A stretch of 58,695 nt of DNA, from positions 32,001 to 90,695 of the forward strand of contig JAFKFL010000030.1 of assembly GCA_017308235.1 (NCBI GenBank). The letters are read 5' to 3'. Positions 38,310 through 47,982 of this stretch are shown here, piece by piece (within the stretch, counting starts at the first letter, position 1; the number at the start of each line of letters is the position of its first letter). The stretch comes from Alphaproteobacteria bacterium (GTDB lineage Bacteria; Pseudomonadota; Alphaproteobacteria; Reyranellales; Reyranellaceae). The translations under genes and the position numbers were made by a program. The notes beneath the pieces were generated by a model. The model was given only the letters and a program-made list of their open reading frames with translations. It searched no databases and was not told the origin of the DNA.

Positions 38310-39025
38310 CGCGGAGAACTCCGTCCTCCCGTCCCCGACGCGAGAGCTGATTGTTGCGATCCTGGCAACGTCGAAGGTTTAGCGGCCGGTAGCCCGGGCA
38401 GCGGTCCGAAGGTTGCGGCGGCGAGTCGGTAAGGTCGGGCAAGACGGTTCATCCGAAGAAGCACAGGCCAACGGGAGCAGACCAAGCCCGCTCTGCGATG
38501 TCTCCTGGTCCGGTTCCGGGTCTTCCACGATCAACCCGCTGCGGGGTCGGCTACGTGAACGTGCCGCCGCTCTCGCCTTTGCCTTCGCAGTGATCGCGAC
38601 CGGGCCTGGCCCTTCTGGGGAGCCATCGAGCGGGAATTGGCCCGCTCCCGATGGAGCCTCACAATGTCGAATGACCTTTCACTCGCCCAGAACGCCCCTT
38701 CCAGCTCGCCCGCACCCTGATGGCCCCGGTTTCGCTCTTCGAGGTCGATGGGGCCTATGGCGTCTTGGCGGCCGACGAACTCGACGGCGGCGATGTCACG
38801 GTGCTCTTTGAGTATGATCCCTTGCGGGTGCCGCTTGCGAGCCGGCGCCCGCAAGGGAAGCTACGCCGCGGGCCGGGTCGGTCACGATGGGGCTCATCAA
38901 TTCGCCAGTTGCAGCCCGCGCCCTTGCAGGCTTGGCTCTTCGCGGTCGGTTGGAGCGGTCCCGCGAGATGCGGGAAGAAGCCAGAACAGGAAAGGCCGGG
39001 CGGAAAATCGTCCAGGAAGAATGAG
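38310..39025. other. 716-bp gap at the junction of fluoride island and mobile backbone
   Basis: No intact gene was found. A plus-strand open stretch at about 38660-38840 has protein-like character (LARTLMAPVSLFEVDGAYGV and VTVLFEYDP) but no ribosome site and then runs into low-quality sequence before the next gene; it may be a gene remnant. The left part shows no hairpin or repeat of note. Confidence 0.5.
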
Positions 39026-39985
39026 ATGGAGACGAGCGAGGTCGAGTATCTGAAGGAGCGGGTCTCCTGTGCGGCGGTGCTGGAGAAATCCGGCTTCGCG
39101 GTCGACGTGAAGGAAAGCACGCGCCGGGCGGTGAAACACCGGCGCGGCGATGACATCGTCATCGTGATCCATGACGGCAAGGGTTGGTTCGATCCGATGT
39201 CGGACGCCAAGGGCGACGTGTTCTCGCTGATCCGCCATCTCGACGGGGGCAATTTTGCTGAGGTGCTCGCCACAGCCGCCGAGCTCGTCGACTTCACTCC
39301 GGCGGAACCGGCCTGGACACGAGAGCCCCGAGAGCAGGAACCGGCTGCCCCTCTTTCCGAACGCTGGCGCAACCGTCGCGCACCATGGTCCGGCTCGGCG
39401 ACCTGGCGCTATCTGGGCGACGGGCGCGCGCTGCCCGAAACGATCATCCGCGCCGCCATCCGGCAGGACTGGCTGCGCGAAGGCCCACGCGGCAGCGTGT
39501 GGGCGGCACATGTCGACGATGCCGGCACCGTAACCGGCTGGGAGGAGCGCGGTCCGGAATGGCGCGGCTTCTCGACCGGAGGGTCGAAGGTGCTTTTTCG
39601 TCTCGGAGCACTGGACGGTCTGCGCCTCTGCGTGACCGAAGCGGCGATCGATGCGATGAGCCTCGCTGCCCTCGAGGGGCTGCGGGAGGGCAGCCTCTAT
39701 CTCAGCACCGGCGGCGGCTGGTCGCCGGTAACGGAGGCTGCGGTGCGGGTGCTCGCGGCACGCCCCGGTGCGCAGCTCGTTGCTGCGACCGACGCCAACG
39801 CGCAGGGCGAGACCTTCGCTGCCCGCCTTCGGACCATCTCTGAGGAAGCAGGATGCGACTGGCTGCGCCTGACTCCAGCGGCCGAGGACTGGAACGACGC
39901 GCTACGCGCGAAGATACAGGAGGAAAAGGAATGGAGGGAGGAAAGACGGGGCCTGCCGCATGCCCGCCGGCCGCGTCAAGGGTGA
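39026..39985 (+). CDS. DUF3991 and TOPRIM domain protein (primase-like)
   Basis: The protein has 319 residues from the ATG at 39026, which has CCAGGAAGAATGAG in front; a much longer reading upstream is not supported. An N-terminal zinc-ribbon/primase-like region (VSCAAVLEKSGFAVD, DIVIVIHDGKGWFDP, GDVFSLIRHLDGGNF) precedes a TOPRIM-type domain with LRLCVTEAAIDAMSLAALEG and LVAATDANAQGETFAARLR. Proteins of this layout occur on plasmids and ICEs and probably act in replication or transfer. It opens the backbone block that continues to 58.5 kb. Confidence 0.85.
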   Translation: METSEVEYLKERVSCAAVLEKSGFAVDVKESTRRAVKHRRGDDIVIVIHDGKGWFDPMSDAKGDVFSLIRHLDGGNFAEVLATAAELVDFTPAEPAWTREPREQEPAAPLSERWRNRRAPWSGSATWRYLGDGRALPETIIRAAIRQDWLREGPRGSVWAAHVDDAGTVTGWEERGPEWRGFSTGGSKVLFRLGALDGLRLCVTEAAIDAMSLAALEGLREGSLYLSTGGGWSPVTEAAVRVLAARPGAQLVAATDANAQGETFAARLRTISEEAGCDWLRLTPAAEDWNDALRAKIQEEKEWREERRGLPHARRPRQG

Positions 39986-40129
39986 AGCTTCGCCCGGCTA
40001 CGCCGGCCCTTGACCCGCCCGGACGGAGAGGCGGCGGCGGGGGATGGGTCACGAAGGGCTGAAGAGAAGATGGTGATCCCGTGAGGGGAGCCGCGCTCCG
40101 GCCTGGAGGAGGCCTTGAAGGAGCCCACC

Positions 40130-40738
40130 ATGAATCTCTCCGACCATCCCATCCGCAAAGTGTATCAGGGCGTCGCCGATCGCCGGCAGATGTTCCGTCT
40201 GTTCGACCGTCATGCCCGGCGCCCGAACCGCTTCGAGGGCGACAACAGTGATCTCTTCCGCGGCGAGTGGTTCGAGATCGGCCAGGTCGAGCACGACTAC
40301 ATGTTCGAGATCCTGCCGCCGCTCTGGATGCGCGGAGACATGTTCGCCATGCGCGAGTTCCTCACCGGTTCGATCACCGGCGTCTTCTTCGCGCTGACCA
40401 TCGACGGACGCCTCCGGCACTTCCACGGCTATTGTGATCTCGCCGACAGGGGCACGCCCGAGCGCATGCGCGCAGCCATCGTCGAGCGGGAATCCCGCCC
40501 CGTGAGGGCGATGACACGCGAGGAGCGACTTGAGCACATCTGGAGCGCCACCGAAGACGGCTATCGCGGCTATGAAGACGAGAGTGCCTTTGGCCGCCAG
40601 CATGATCCACGAATGGTGATGATGTGTGCCTCCTGGGGGACGCGGGCGTTCAAGCGCCTCGACGAGCTAAGCGACGTAGACATCTCGGCAAAGCTGCCGG
40701 TGCAGCTGCGCTACCTTCCTGACGCGATCGCGGCGTGA
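40130..40738 (+). CDS. DUF1419 mobile-element protein
   Basis: The protein has 202 residues from an ATG with AAGGAGCCCACC in front. It begins MNLSDHPIRKVYQGVADRRQ and has a central aromatic-rich segment (FEIGQVEHDYMFEILPPLWMRG). It resembles DUF1419 proteins of rhizobial and other alphaproteobacterial plasmids, whose function is unknown. It has no signal peptide or membrane segment. It is followed at 11 bp by the DUF3085 gene. Confidence 0.75.
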   Translation: MNLSDHPIRKVYQGVADRRQMFRLFDRHARRPNRFEGDNSDLFRGEWFEIGQVEHDYMFEILPPLWMRGDMFAMREFLTGSITGVFFALTIDGRLRHFHGYCDLADRGTPERMRAAIVERESRPVRAMTREERLEHIWSATEDGYRGYEDESAFGRQHDPRMVMMCASWGTRAFKRLDELSDVDISAKLPVQLRYLPDAIAA

Positions 40739-40749
40739 GGGGGACGAGC

Positions 40750-41148
40750 ATGTTCACCTTTCCGCTGGTCGATGTCCGCGCCGCGCTGGAGCGCGGGCGA
40801 TCCGACGCTGCCATCAACGGTGGTTTTCGCAATCCCTACTACGGCTTGCGACCCGGCGAGGGCGAGAAGCCCGGCGTCTGGCTGGTCGGGGACGACGGGG
40901 TCTACATCCTCTCGAACGGCAAGCTGGCCGAAGGACAACGTCCCTTCGTCGTCTACGCCGAGGAGTGCGACCCGAAGACCAATCCGGATTGTTGGCACTA
41001 CAAACGCCAGCATTTCGGGGGCGATGACGGCATCGAATTCCTAGACGCCGAGATGCTCGTCAAGATGATCGCCGCCTCACCGGTTGCCACGCATCTGCAG
41101 ATCGTCATGACCGACAACAGTCTGTCGATCACGCTGATCCGCTGCTGA
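40750..41148 (+). CDS. DUF3085 mobile-element protein
   Basis: The protein has 132 residues from the ATG at 40750, preceded by GAGGGGGACGAG; a GTG at 40735 overlapping the previous stop is a second option. MFTFPLVDVRAALERGR and GLRPGEGEKPGVWLVGDDGVY are typical of DUF3085, a family found next to DUF1419 and the large methylase-helicase on plasmids and ICEs. Function unknown. Confidence 0.75.
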   Translation: MFTFPLVDVRAALERGRSDAAINGGFRNPYYGLRPGEGEKPGVWLVGDDGVYILSNGKLAEGQRPFVVYAEECDPKTNPDCWHYKRQHFGGDDGIEFLDAEMLVKMIAASPVATHLQIVMTDNSLSITLIRC

Positions 41149-41258
41149 CCCACCGGGTCTGAAGGCCCGCTTTTCTCAATCCGCTCGCGATCCTCGCACC
41201 TGCCCGGCACCGCCCGGTGGGGTCGATGGCGCGCGCCTTCACGACAGGAGACGCTACC

Positions 41259-44200
41259 ATGGCGCATGACGATCCCTTCACCATCGATCTCTTCGGCAAT
41301 ACCGCCTTGTCCTCCGGGCTCGGCCTCGGCGTCACGGCTTTCGCCGGCGTCGCCGCGGACAACGATCCGGACGATGATCCCGATCCCACGCCTGGCGCGC
41401 CAGCTCAGCCGGCGTTCGTTCCGGCGCGGTGGGTTGCGAGGCAGCGCGAGCAGGGCGCGAACTTCGTCCTCGACAGCGAGCGTGGGCTCGCCTCGGGCTG
41501 GAAGGCACGGGCCCGCGACAACATCGCCGCGATCCGGCTCGCCGCCGCGATCGAGGCTGAGCAGCGGCCAGCGACGGCGGACGAACAGGCGCGTCTGATC
41601 CGCTTCACCGGTTTCGGCGCGTCCGATCTCGCCAATGGCGTCTTTCGCAGGCCGGGCGAGACGGAGTTTCGCTCGGGCTGGAAGGAGATCGGGGCGGAAC
41701 TTCAAGACGCCGTCGACGATGCGGGATATGCCTCGCTCACTCGCTGCACGCAGTACGCCCACTTCACACCGGAGTTCATCATCCGGGCGATCTGGACTGG
41801 CCTGCAGCGCCTCGGCTGGCGCGGGGGCAGGGTCCTCGAACCCGGCATCGGCACGGGGCTGTTTCCGGGGCTGATGCCGGCAGAACTGCGCGATCTTGTG
41901 CATGTGACGGGCGTCGAGCTCGACCCGGTCACGGCGCGCATCGCCCGGCTGCTGCAGCCGCGGTCGCGGATCGTGACGGGAGATTTCGCGCACACCGACC
42001 TGCCGGCGGTCTTCGATCTCGCCATCGGCAATCCGCCGTTCTCCGATCGCACAGTCCGCTCCGATCGCGCCTATCGCTCGCTCGGTCTGCGGCTGCATGA
42101 TTACTTCATCGCCCGCTCCATCGATTTGCTGAAGCCGGGTGCGCTGGCGGCTTTCGTCACCTCGCACGGCACGATGGACAAGGCTGATACGACCGCTCGC
42201 GAACATATCGCGAAGGTAGCCCACCTGATCGCCGCGATCCGGCTGCCCGAAGGCAGCTTCCGCGCGGATGCCGGCACGGATGTGGTCGTCGACATCCTCT
42301 TCTTCCGCAAGAGGATGGTCGGGGATCCCGAGGGCGATCAGACCTGGTTCGATCTTGATGGGATTCGCGCCGCTTCGAATGACGAGGGTGCGATCCAGGT
42401 GAACCGCTGGTTCGCAGGGCATCCCGACTTCGTGCTCGGCACGCACACCCTCACCTCCGGCCCGTTCGGCGAGGCCTACACCTGCCTGCCACGTGAGGGG
42501 GTCGAACTCGGTTCAGCACTGGACGCCGCGATCTCTCTCCTTCCAGAAGGCCTGTATGACGGCGAGCCGACAGAGATCGATGTCGACGATGACGGTCACG
42601 ACGACCATGTCGATGCGGTGTCGCCTGCTGGCCGGCATGTCCGCGAGGGCAGCTACTTCTTCGACGCCAGTCACGGACTGAAGCAGATCGTTGACGGCAC
42701 GGCGGTCGCGATCAGGGCGCGGAAGGGCCGGTCCGGCGACGGCATCCCCGAGAAGCACATCCGCATCATCCGCAAGCTGATCCCGATCCGCGACGCGGTG
42801 CGCGAGGTGTTGAAATGCCAGGAACAGGACCGGCCCTGGAAAGATACACAGGTTCGGCTGCGGATCGCCTGGTCGAGCTTCGTGCGCGATTTCGGTCCGA
42901 TCAACCACACGACGGTATCGATCTCTGATGATGCCGAGACCGGTGAAATCCGCGAGACGCATCGCCGGCCGAATCTTCAGCCGTTTCTCGACGATCCCGA
43001 TTGCTGGCTGGTCGCTTCGATCGAGAACTACGACCTCGACACCGATACGGCGAAGCCCGGGCCGATCTTCACGGAGCGTGTCATCGCGCCGCCGGCCCCG
43101 CCCGTCATCACCTCGGCGGCCGACGCGCTGGTCGTCGTGCTGAACGAGTGCGGCCGTGTTGATCTCGCGCACATCGCCGAACTGGTCCATCAAGACGTGC
43201 CTGCCGTCATCGAGGACCTCGGCGAGGCGATTTTCCAGGATCCAACCGACGGCTCATGGCAGACCGCCGACGCCTATCTGTCGGGCGCGGTTCGCGACAA
43301 GCTCAAGGCGGCGGAGACCGCAGCAGCGCTCGATCCCGTCTTCGAGCGCAATGTTCGCGCGCTTGCTGAGGTGCAGCCGGCCGATCTCGGTCCCTCCGAC
43401 ATCACGGCACGTCTCGGTGCCCCTTGGATACCCGCGGCCGACGTCGTCGCCTTCGTCAAGGAGACCATGGGCGCGGAGATTCGCATCCATCATATGCCGG
43501 AGCTTGCCTCCTGGACCGTCGAGGCCCGCCAGCTCGGCTGGCTAGCGGCCGGCACCTCGGAATGGGGCACGGAACGCCGCCATGCCGGCGAGCTGCTGGC
43601 CGATGCGCTGAACAGCCGGGTGCCACAGATCTTCGATACCTTCGAGGAAGACGGGAAGGAGCGGCGCGTCCTCAATGTCGTCGACACCGAGGCCGCGAAG
43701 GAGAAGCTCGCGAAGATCAAGACCGCCTTCCAGAACTGGGTCTGGTCCGATGCCGATCGCACCGACCGGCTGGCGCGGGTCTACAACGACCGCTTCAACA
43801 ACATCGCACCCCGCGCCTTCAACGGCGATCATCTGAAGCTGCCGGGCGCCAGCAGCGCCTTCACTCTCTACGCGCATCAGAAGCGTGGAATCTGGCGGAT
43901 CATCGCGGCGGGCTCGACCTATCTCGCCCATGCCGTCGGCGCCGGCAAGACCATGACCATCGCCGCCGCCATCATGGAACAGCGCAGGCTCGGCCTGATC
44001 GCCAAGGCGATGCTGGTCGTGCCCGGCCATTGCCTGGCGCAGGCCGCGCGCGAGTTCCTGGCGCTCTATCCATCCGGCCGCATTCTCGTCGCCGACGAGA
44101 CCAACTTCTCGAAGGACAAGCGCGCCCGGTTCCTGTCGCGTGCTGCGACCGCAACCTGGGACGCGATCATCATCACGCATTCGTCGTTTCGGTTCATCGG

Positions 44201-46361
44201 CGTGCCGTCCTCCTTCGAGCAGCAGATGATCCAGGATGAGCTCGAGCTCTATGAGACGCTGCTGGCCAAGGTGGAGAGTGACGACCGGGTCTCGCGCAAG
44301 CGGCTCGAGCGCCTGAAGGAAGGGCTCCAGGAGCGGTTGGAATCTCTCTCCACCCGCAAGGACGATCTGCTGACTATCGCGGAGATCGGCGTCGACCAGA
44401 TCATCGTCGACGAGGCGCAGGAGTTCAGGAAGCTCAGTTTCGCCACCAACATGTCGACGCTGAAGGGTGTCGATCCGAACGGCTCGCAGAGGGCCTGGGA
44501 TCTCTATGTCAAATCCCGCTTCATCGAGACGAAGAATCCGGGAAGGGCGCTCGTGCTCGCCTCCGGCACGCCGATCACCAACACGCTCGGCGAGATGTTC
44601 TCGGTGCAGCGTCTGATGGATCATGCCGCCCTGATGCAGCGCGGGCTGCATGAGTTCGACGCCTGGGCCTCGACCTTCGGCGACACCACGACCGAACTCG
44701 AGCTTCAGCCGTCGGGGAAGTACAAGCCGGTCTCCCGCTTCGCCAGCTTTGTCAACGTGCCGGAGCTGATCGCGATGTTCCGTTCCTTCGCGGACGTCGT
44801 GATGCCGGAGGACCTCAGGCGCTACGTGAAGGTGCCGGCGATCTCGACCGGCCGGCGCCAGATCGTCACCGCGAAGCCGACCGCCGCCTTCAAGCGCTAC
44901 CAGACCGCGCTCGACGCCCGCATCAAGGCGATCGAGGAACGCGACCGGCCGCCGGAGCCCGGCGATGATATCCTGCTCTCCGTCATCACCGACGGACGCC
45001 ACGCCGCGATCGACCTGCGTCTGGTCGATCCCGACAACGACAATGAGCCGGAGAACAAGCTCAACCTCCTCGTCGACAACGCTCTCCGCATCTGGAGAGA
45101 CACCGCTGATCGGACCTATCTGCCGCCCGACGGCAAGGTCTATGACCTGCCCGGTGCCGCTCAGATGATATTTTCCGATCTCGGCACGATCAGCGTCGAG
45201 AAATCCCGTGGGTTCTCGGCCTATCGCTGGATCCGCGATGAACTCGTCCGTATGGGCGTCCCGGCGGCCGAGATCGCCTTCATGCAGGACTACAAGAAAT
45301 CCGAGGCGAAGCAGCGGCTGTTCGGCGATGTCCGCGCCGGCAAGGTCCGCTTCCTGATCGGAAGCTCCGAGACGATGGGCACCGGCGTCAACGCGCAGCT
45401 GCGCCTGAAGGCGCTGCATCATCTCGACGTGCCATGGCTCCCCTCGCAGATCGAGCAGCGGGAAGGGCGCATCGTGCGGCAGGGCAATCAGCACGACGAG
45501 GTCGATATCTTCGCCTACGCGACCGAGGGCTCGCTCGACGCCACCATGTGGCAGAACAACGAGCGCAAGGCCCGCTTCATCGCGGCCGCGCTCTCGGGCG
45601 ACACTTCGATCCGGAGACTGGAAGAAATCGGCGAGGGGCAGGCCAACCAGTTCGCGATGGCCAAGGCGATTGCCTCAGGAGACCAGCGGCTGATGCAGAA
45701 AGCCGGTCTCGAAGCCGACATTGCCCGATTGGAGCGGCTGCGCGTCGCGCATCAGGACGACCAGTTCGCCATTCGCCGACAAATCCGCGATGCCGAGCGC
45801 GACGTCGAGCATTCCACCCGACGCATCGGAGAGATCGGTCTGGACATTAAACGGTTGGTTCCGACCAGTGGCGATGCCTTCGCCATGATGGTGACCGGCA
45901 CCTCCTTTTCCGAACGAAAGGCCGCCGGTCGCGCGTTGATGAAGGAGATCCTAACCCTGGTGCAGCTCCAGCACGATGGCGATACAGTCATTGCATCCCT
46001 TGGCGGGTTCGAGCTGGAATATTCCGGAGAGCGCTTTGGTGAGGACGGTTTTCGTTATGCCACAGTCCTGCTCTGTGCGGGCGCAGATCACGAGATCGAG
46101 CTGCCCGTGACCGTGACGCCGCTCGGGGCGATCTCACGCCTTGAGCATGCGCTCGATGGATTTGATGCGGATCAGGAACGCTACCGCCGGCGGCTCGTCG
46201 ATGCTGAGCGGCGGTTGGCATCCTATCGCTCGCGCGAGGGCAGCGTGTTCAGTTTCGCGGCGGAACTCGCCGACAAGCGCCGGCAACTGACCGAGGTGGA
46301 GAACGCTTTGGCTTCGGATGTTGAGGCTATCCGCACCGAACGCGCCGGCCAGGCAGCGTAG
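41259..46361 (+). CDS. DarB-like methyltransferase-helicase (anti-restriction type)
   Basis: The protein has 1700 residues from the ATG at 41259, preceded by ACAGGAGACGC. The first part is an adenine-methylase domain: VLEPGIGTGLFPG near residue 195 and the catalytic motif GNPPF near 255. An SF2/SNF2-like helicase follows: HAVGAGKTMTIAAAIM near 890, VDEAQEF near 1050, LASGTPITNTLGEMF near 1105, and the last helicase motifs TMGTGVNAQLRL and QREGRIVRQGNQ near 1375-1410. Coiled-coil stretches end the protein. Such giant fusions include DarB of phage P1, packaged to protect incoming DNA from type I restriction, and are frequent on ICEs. A protective role in transfer is inferred. Confidence 0.87.
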   Translation: MAHDDPFTIDLFGNTALSSGLGLGVTAFAGVAADNDPDDDPDPTPGAPAQPAFVPARWVARQREQGANFVLDSERGLASGWKARARDNIAAIRLAAAIEAEQRPATADEQARLIRFTGFGASDLANGVFRRPGETEFRSGWKEIGAELQDAVDDAGYASLTRCTQYAHFTPEFIIRAIWTGLQRLGWRGGRVLEPGIGTGLFPGLMPAELRDLVHVTGVELDPVTARIARLLQPRSRIVTGDFAHTDLPAVFDLAIGNPPFSDRTVRSDRAYRSLGLRLHDYFIARSIDLLKPGALAAFVTSHGTMDKADTTAREHIAKVAHLIAAIRLPEGSFRADAGTDVVVDILFFRKRMVGDPEGDQTWFDLDGIRAASNDEGAIQVNRWFAGHPDFVLGTHTLTSGPFGEAYTCLPREGVELGSALDAAISLLPEGLYDGEPTEIDVDDDGHDDHVDAVSPAGRHVREGSYFFDASHGLKQIVDGTAVAIRARKGRSGDGIPEKHIRIIRKLIPIRDAVREVLKCQEQDRPWKDTQVRLRIAWSSFVRDFGPINHTTVSISDDAETGEIRETHRRPNLQPFLDDPDCWLVASIENYDLDTDTAKPGPIFTERVIAPPAPPVITSAADALVVVLNECGRVDLAHIAELVHQDVPAVIEDLGEAIFQDPTDGSWQTADAYLSGAVRDKLKAAETAAALDPVFERNVRALAEVQPADLGPSDITARLGAPWIPAADVVAFVKETMGAEIRIHHMPELASWTVEARQLGWLAAGTSEWGTERRHAGELLADALNSRVPQIFDTFEEDGKERRVLNVVDTEAAKEKLAKIKTAFQNWVWSDADRTDRLARVYNDRFNNIAPRAFNGDHLKLPGASSAFTLYAHQKRGIWRIIAAGSTYLAHAVGAGKTMTIAAAIMEQRRLGLIAKAMLVVPGHCLAQAAREFLALYPSGRILVADETNFSKDKRARFLSRAATATWDAIIITHSSFRFIGVPSSFEQQMIQDELELYETLLAKVESDDRVSRKRLERLKEGLQERLESLSTRKDDLLTIAEIGVDQIIVDEAQEFRKLSFATNMSTLKGVDPNGSQRAWDLYVKSRFIETKNPGRALVLASGTPITNTLGEMFSVQRLMDHAALMQRGLHEFDAWASTFGDTTTELELQPSGKYKPVSRFASFVNVPELIAMFRSFADVVMPEDLRRYVKVPAISTGRRQIVTAKPTAAFKRYQTALDARIKAIEERDRPPEPGDDILLSVITDGRHAAIDLRLVDPDNDNEPENKLNLLVDNALRIWRDTADRTYLPPDGKVYDLPGAAQMIFSDLGTISVEKSRGFSAYRWIRDELVRMGVPAAEIAFMQDYKKSEAKQRLFGDVRAGKVRFLIGSSETMGTGVNAQLRLKALHHLDVPWLPSQIEQREGRIVRQGNQHDEVDIFAYATEGSLDATMWQNNERKARFIAAALSGDTSIRRLEEIGEGQANQFAMAKAIASGDQRLMQKAGLEADIARLERLRVAHQDDQFAIRRQIRDAERDVEHSTRRIGEIGLDIKRLVPTSGDAFAMMVTGTSFSERKAAGRALMKEILTLVQLQHDGDTVIASLGGFELEYSGERFGEDGFRYATVLLCAGADHEIELPVTVTPLGAISRLEHALDGFDADQERYRRRLVDAERRLASYRSREGSVFSFAAELADKRRQLTEVENALASDVEAIRTERAGQAA

Positions 46362-46471
46362 TGCGGAGACTTTCGCTGCAATAGGATGAAGCGCGGCAGC
46401 GGAGACAGACAGGATCCAAAGCTAGAAATTCTCCAGCGAACGGCTCCCCAGTCTGAGATCGATCCCTAAGA

Positions 46472-46488
46472 GTTTACGCAAAATTCAG
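46472..46488 (-). repeat. Degenerate copy of the cargo junction repeat (inverted)
   Basis: On the minus strand this reads CTGAATTTTGCGTAAAC, similar to CGGGAATTTTGCGAAAGAC at 49830. It lies in the 228-bp gap between the DarB-like gene and the acyltransferase, at the left edge of the cargo block. No other element was seen in this gap. Confidence 0.35.
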
Positions 46489-46589
46489 GTTAATTGGAGC
46501 TTTCAATGCAGCCACATTCCACGGTTAAAATAGGTCGATAAATTGCGAGGCAATCATCTTGAACGAACGTCAAGGAGCCGCGCGAGAGT

Positions 46590-47798
46590 ATGTCCGCCAT
46601 CAGTACAGTCGCAAACGCAGGGGGGCTTCCCAGCTATTCTCAGGCCAGCATAGTGGCGACGGGGTCGAGGATGATCGGTCCCGACATTCTGAGATCGCTG
46701 GCCATCCTTCTCGTCATGCTCGTTCACCTGCCGCTGAACGCCACCCCTGATGCGTTGGTCGCCATTCGAGAATATGGCTGGCTCGGTGTCGATATATTTT
46801 TCGTGCTCAGCGGGTATCTAATCGGGACGCAGCTGTTCAAGGAGATGGCTCGGACTGGCGGTGTCGATTTCAGGTCGTTCTATATCCGACGCGCCTTCCG
46901 GATATTCCCGGCCTTCTTTGTAGTATTGGCATTGTACGCGCTCGTGCCCATGGTGCGCGATACGCCCACCATGCAGCCGATTTGGAAGTTTGCGACCTTC
47001 ACCGTCAATCTCGGGTTCGATCCGAGAGAAGGCAACGCCTTTTCACAGGCATGGACTCTTGCGGTCGAGGAGCAGTTCTACCTGGTCCTGCCTCTGTTAG
47101 TGCTTCTCCTCTATAAGCGCGTCAGCGCGGGATGGGTGCTGGTCCTTGCGGGAATGCTGACGCTCGGCGGGATCGCGCTGCGATATTCGATATGGGATGT
47201 GCAGGTGGGGGGCCTTGTCGCAGAAGGTCAATTCCGCCCCGCATTCGCGACGTACCTCCGCGATGTCTACTATCCGACCTACACGCGTCTCGATGGCTTG
47301 CTCTTCGGCGTGGTGCTTGCGGCTGTGCGCTTCTTCAAGCCCGAACTTTGCAAACGGTATCTGTCGCCCAAGGTGACGTTGCCTCTCGGGCTGTTTTTCG
47401 TGATCGGGGCGCTGATCTGCTTCGTCATCAGGGGGCCACTCGCAGGGCAGGGCATTTTTCCGGTGTTTCAGGCCCAGCTCGGCGCCGTCGCCGGTTTTCC
47501 GTTGGTCTCTATCGGGATCGCACTTTTGTTCTGTGCCATGCTCGATCTTGAAGGCGTTTTGAAACGCTGGCCCGTGCCGGGGGCGGCACTCGTAGCAACA
47601 CTGTCCTACAGCCTCTACCTCACGCACAAATCCGCATTTCATCTCATGCGCCTGCTCGTCGGAGAAGAAAACCTGCAAGGTAGCGTCGGCTTTGTCGCCT
47701 ATCTGATTGCTAGCTTCGCCGTTGCAGCTGTCCTCTGGTTCTTGGTGGAGCAGACTTTCCTGCGTCTCCGCGATAGACTGTTGTCGCCATCCAAATGA
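46590..47798 (+). CDS. Acyltransferase 3 family membrane protein (OafA/YrhL-like)
   Basis: The protein has 402 residues and about ten membrane helices. IRSLAILLVMLVH-type opening (LRSLAILLVMLVHLPL) with the conserved His near residue 46, GWLGVDIFFVLSGYLIG, RRAFRIFPAFF and WTLAVEEQFYLVLPLL are the family motifs. These enzymes move acetyl or other acyl groups onto surface polysaccharides at the cytoplasmic membrane. An AAGGAG site lies 14 bp before the ATG. It is the first cargo gene in the backbone and has lower GC than the flanking genes. Confidence 0.88.
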   Translation: MSAISTVANAGGLPSYSQASIVATGSRMIGPDILRSLAILLVMLVHLPLNATPDALVAIREYGWLGVDIFFVLSGYLIGTQLFKEMARTGGVDFRSFYIRRAFRIFPAFFVVLALYALVPMVRDTPTMQPIWKFATFTVNLGFDPREGNAFSQAWTLAVEEQFYLVLPLLVLLLYKRVSAGWVLVLAGMLTLGGIALRYSIWDVQVGGLVAEGQFRPAFATYLRDVYYPTYTRLDGLLFGVVLAAVRFFKPELCKRYLSPKVTLPLGLFFVIGALICFVIRGPLAGQGIFPVFQAQLGAVAGFPLVSIGIALLFCAMLDLEGVLKRWPVPGAALVATLSYSLYLTHKSAFHLMRLLVGEENLQGSVGFVAYLIASFAVAAVLWFLVEQTFLRLRDRLLSPSK

Positions 47799-47982
47799 TG
47801 TCGGCCCGTCATTGCAGATATCGAGCTTTCCAAGGCAATGAGCGGATCTCGTGTTCTGCTGGAGCCGCGGAAGTTTACGGTAGAAGCGCTGCCGGTTGCA
47901 TGCAGCGCGCGATAATATCTAAAAGATGAGGACGGCTCTGCCATAGTGGAGGAGGCTTTTGCTGATTTTGAGAGGTCACTCC

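Noticed and set aside
38720..39025. N-terminal extension of the DUF3991-TOPRIM protein
   Set aside because: No ribosome site, low-complexity sequence; ATG at 39026 has a good ribosome site and a natural N-terminus.
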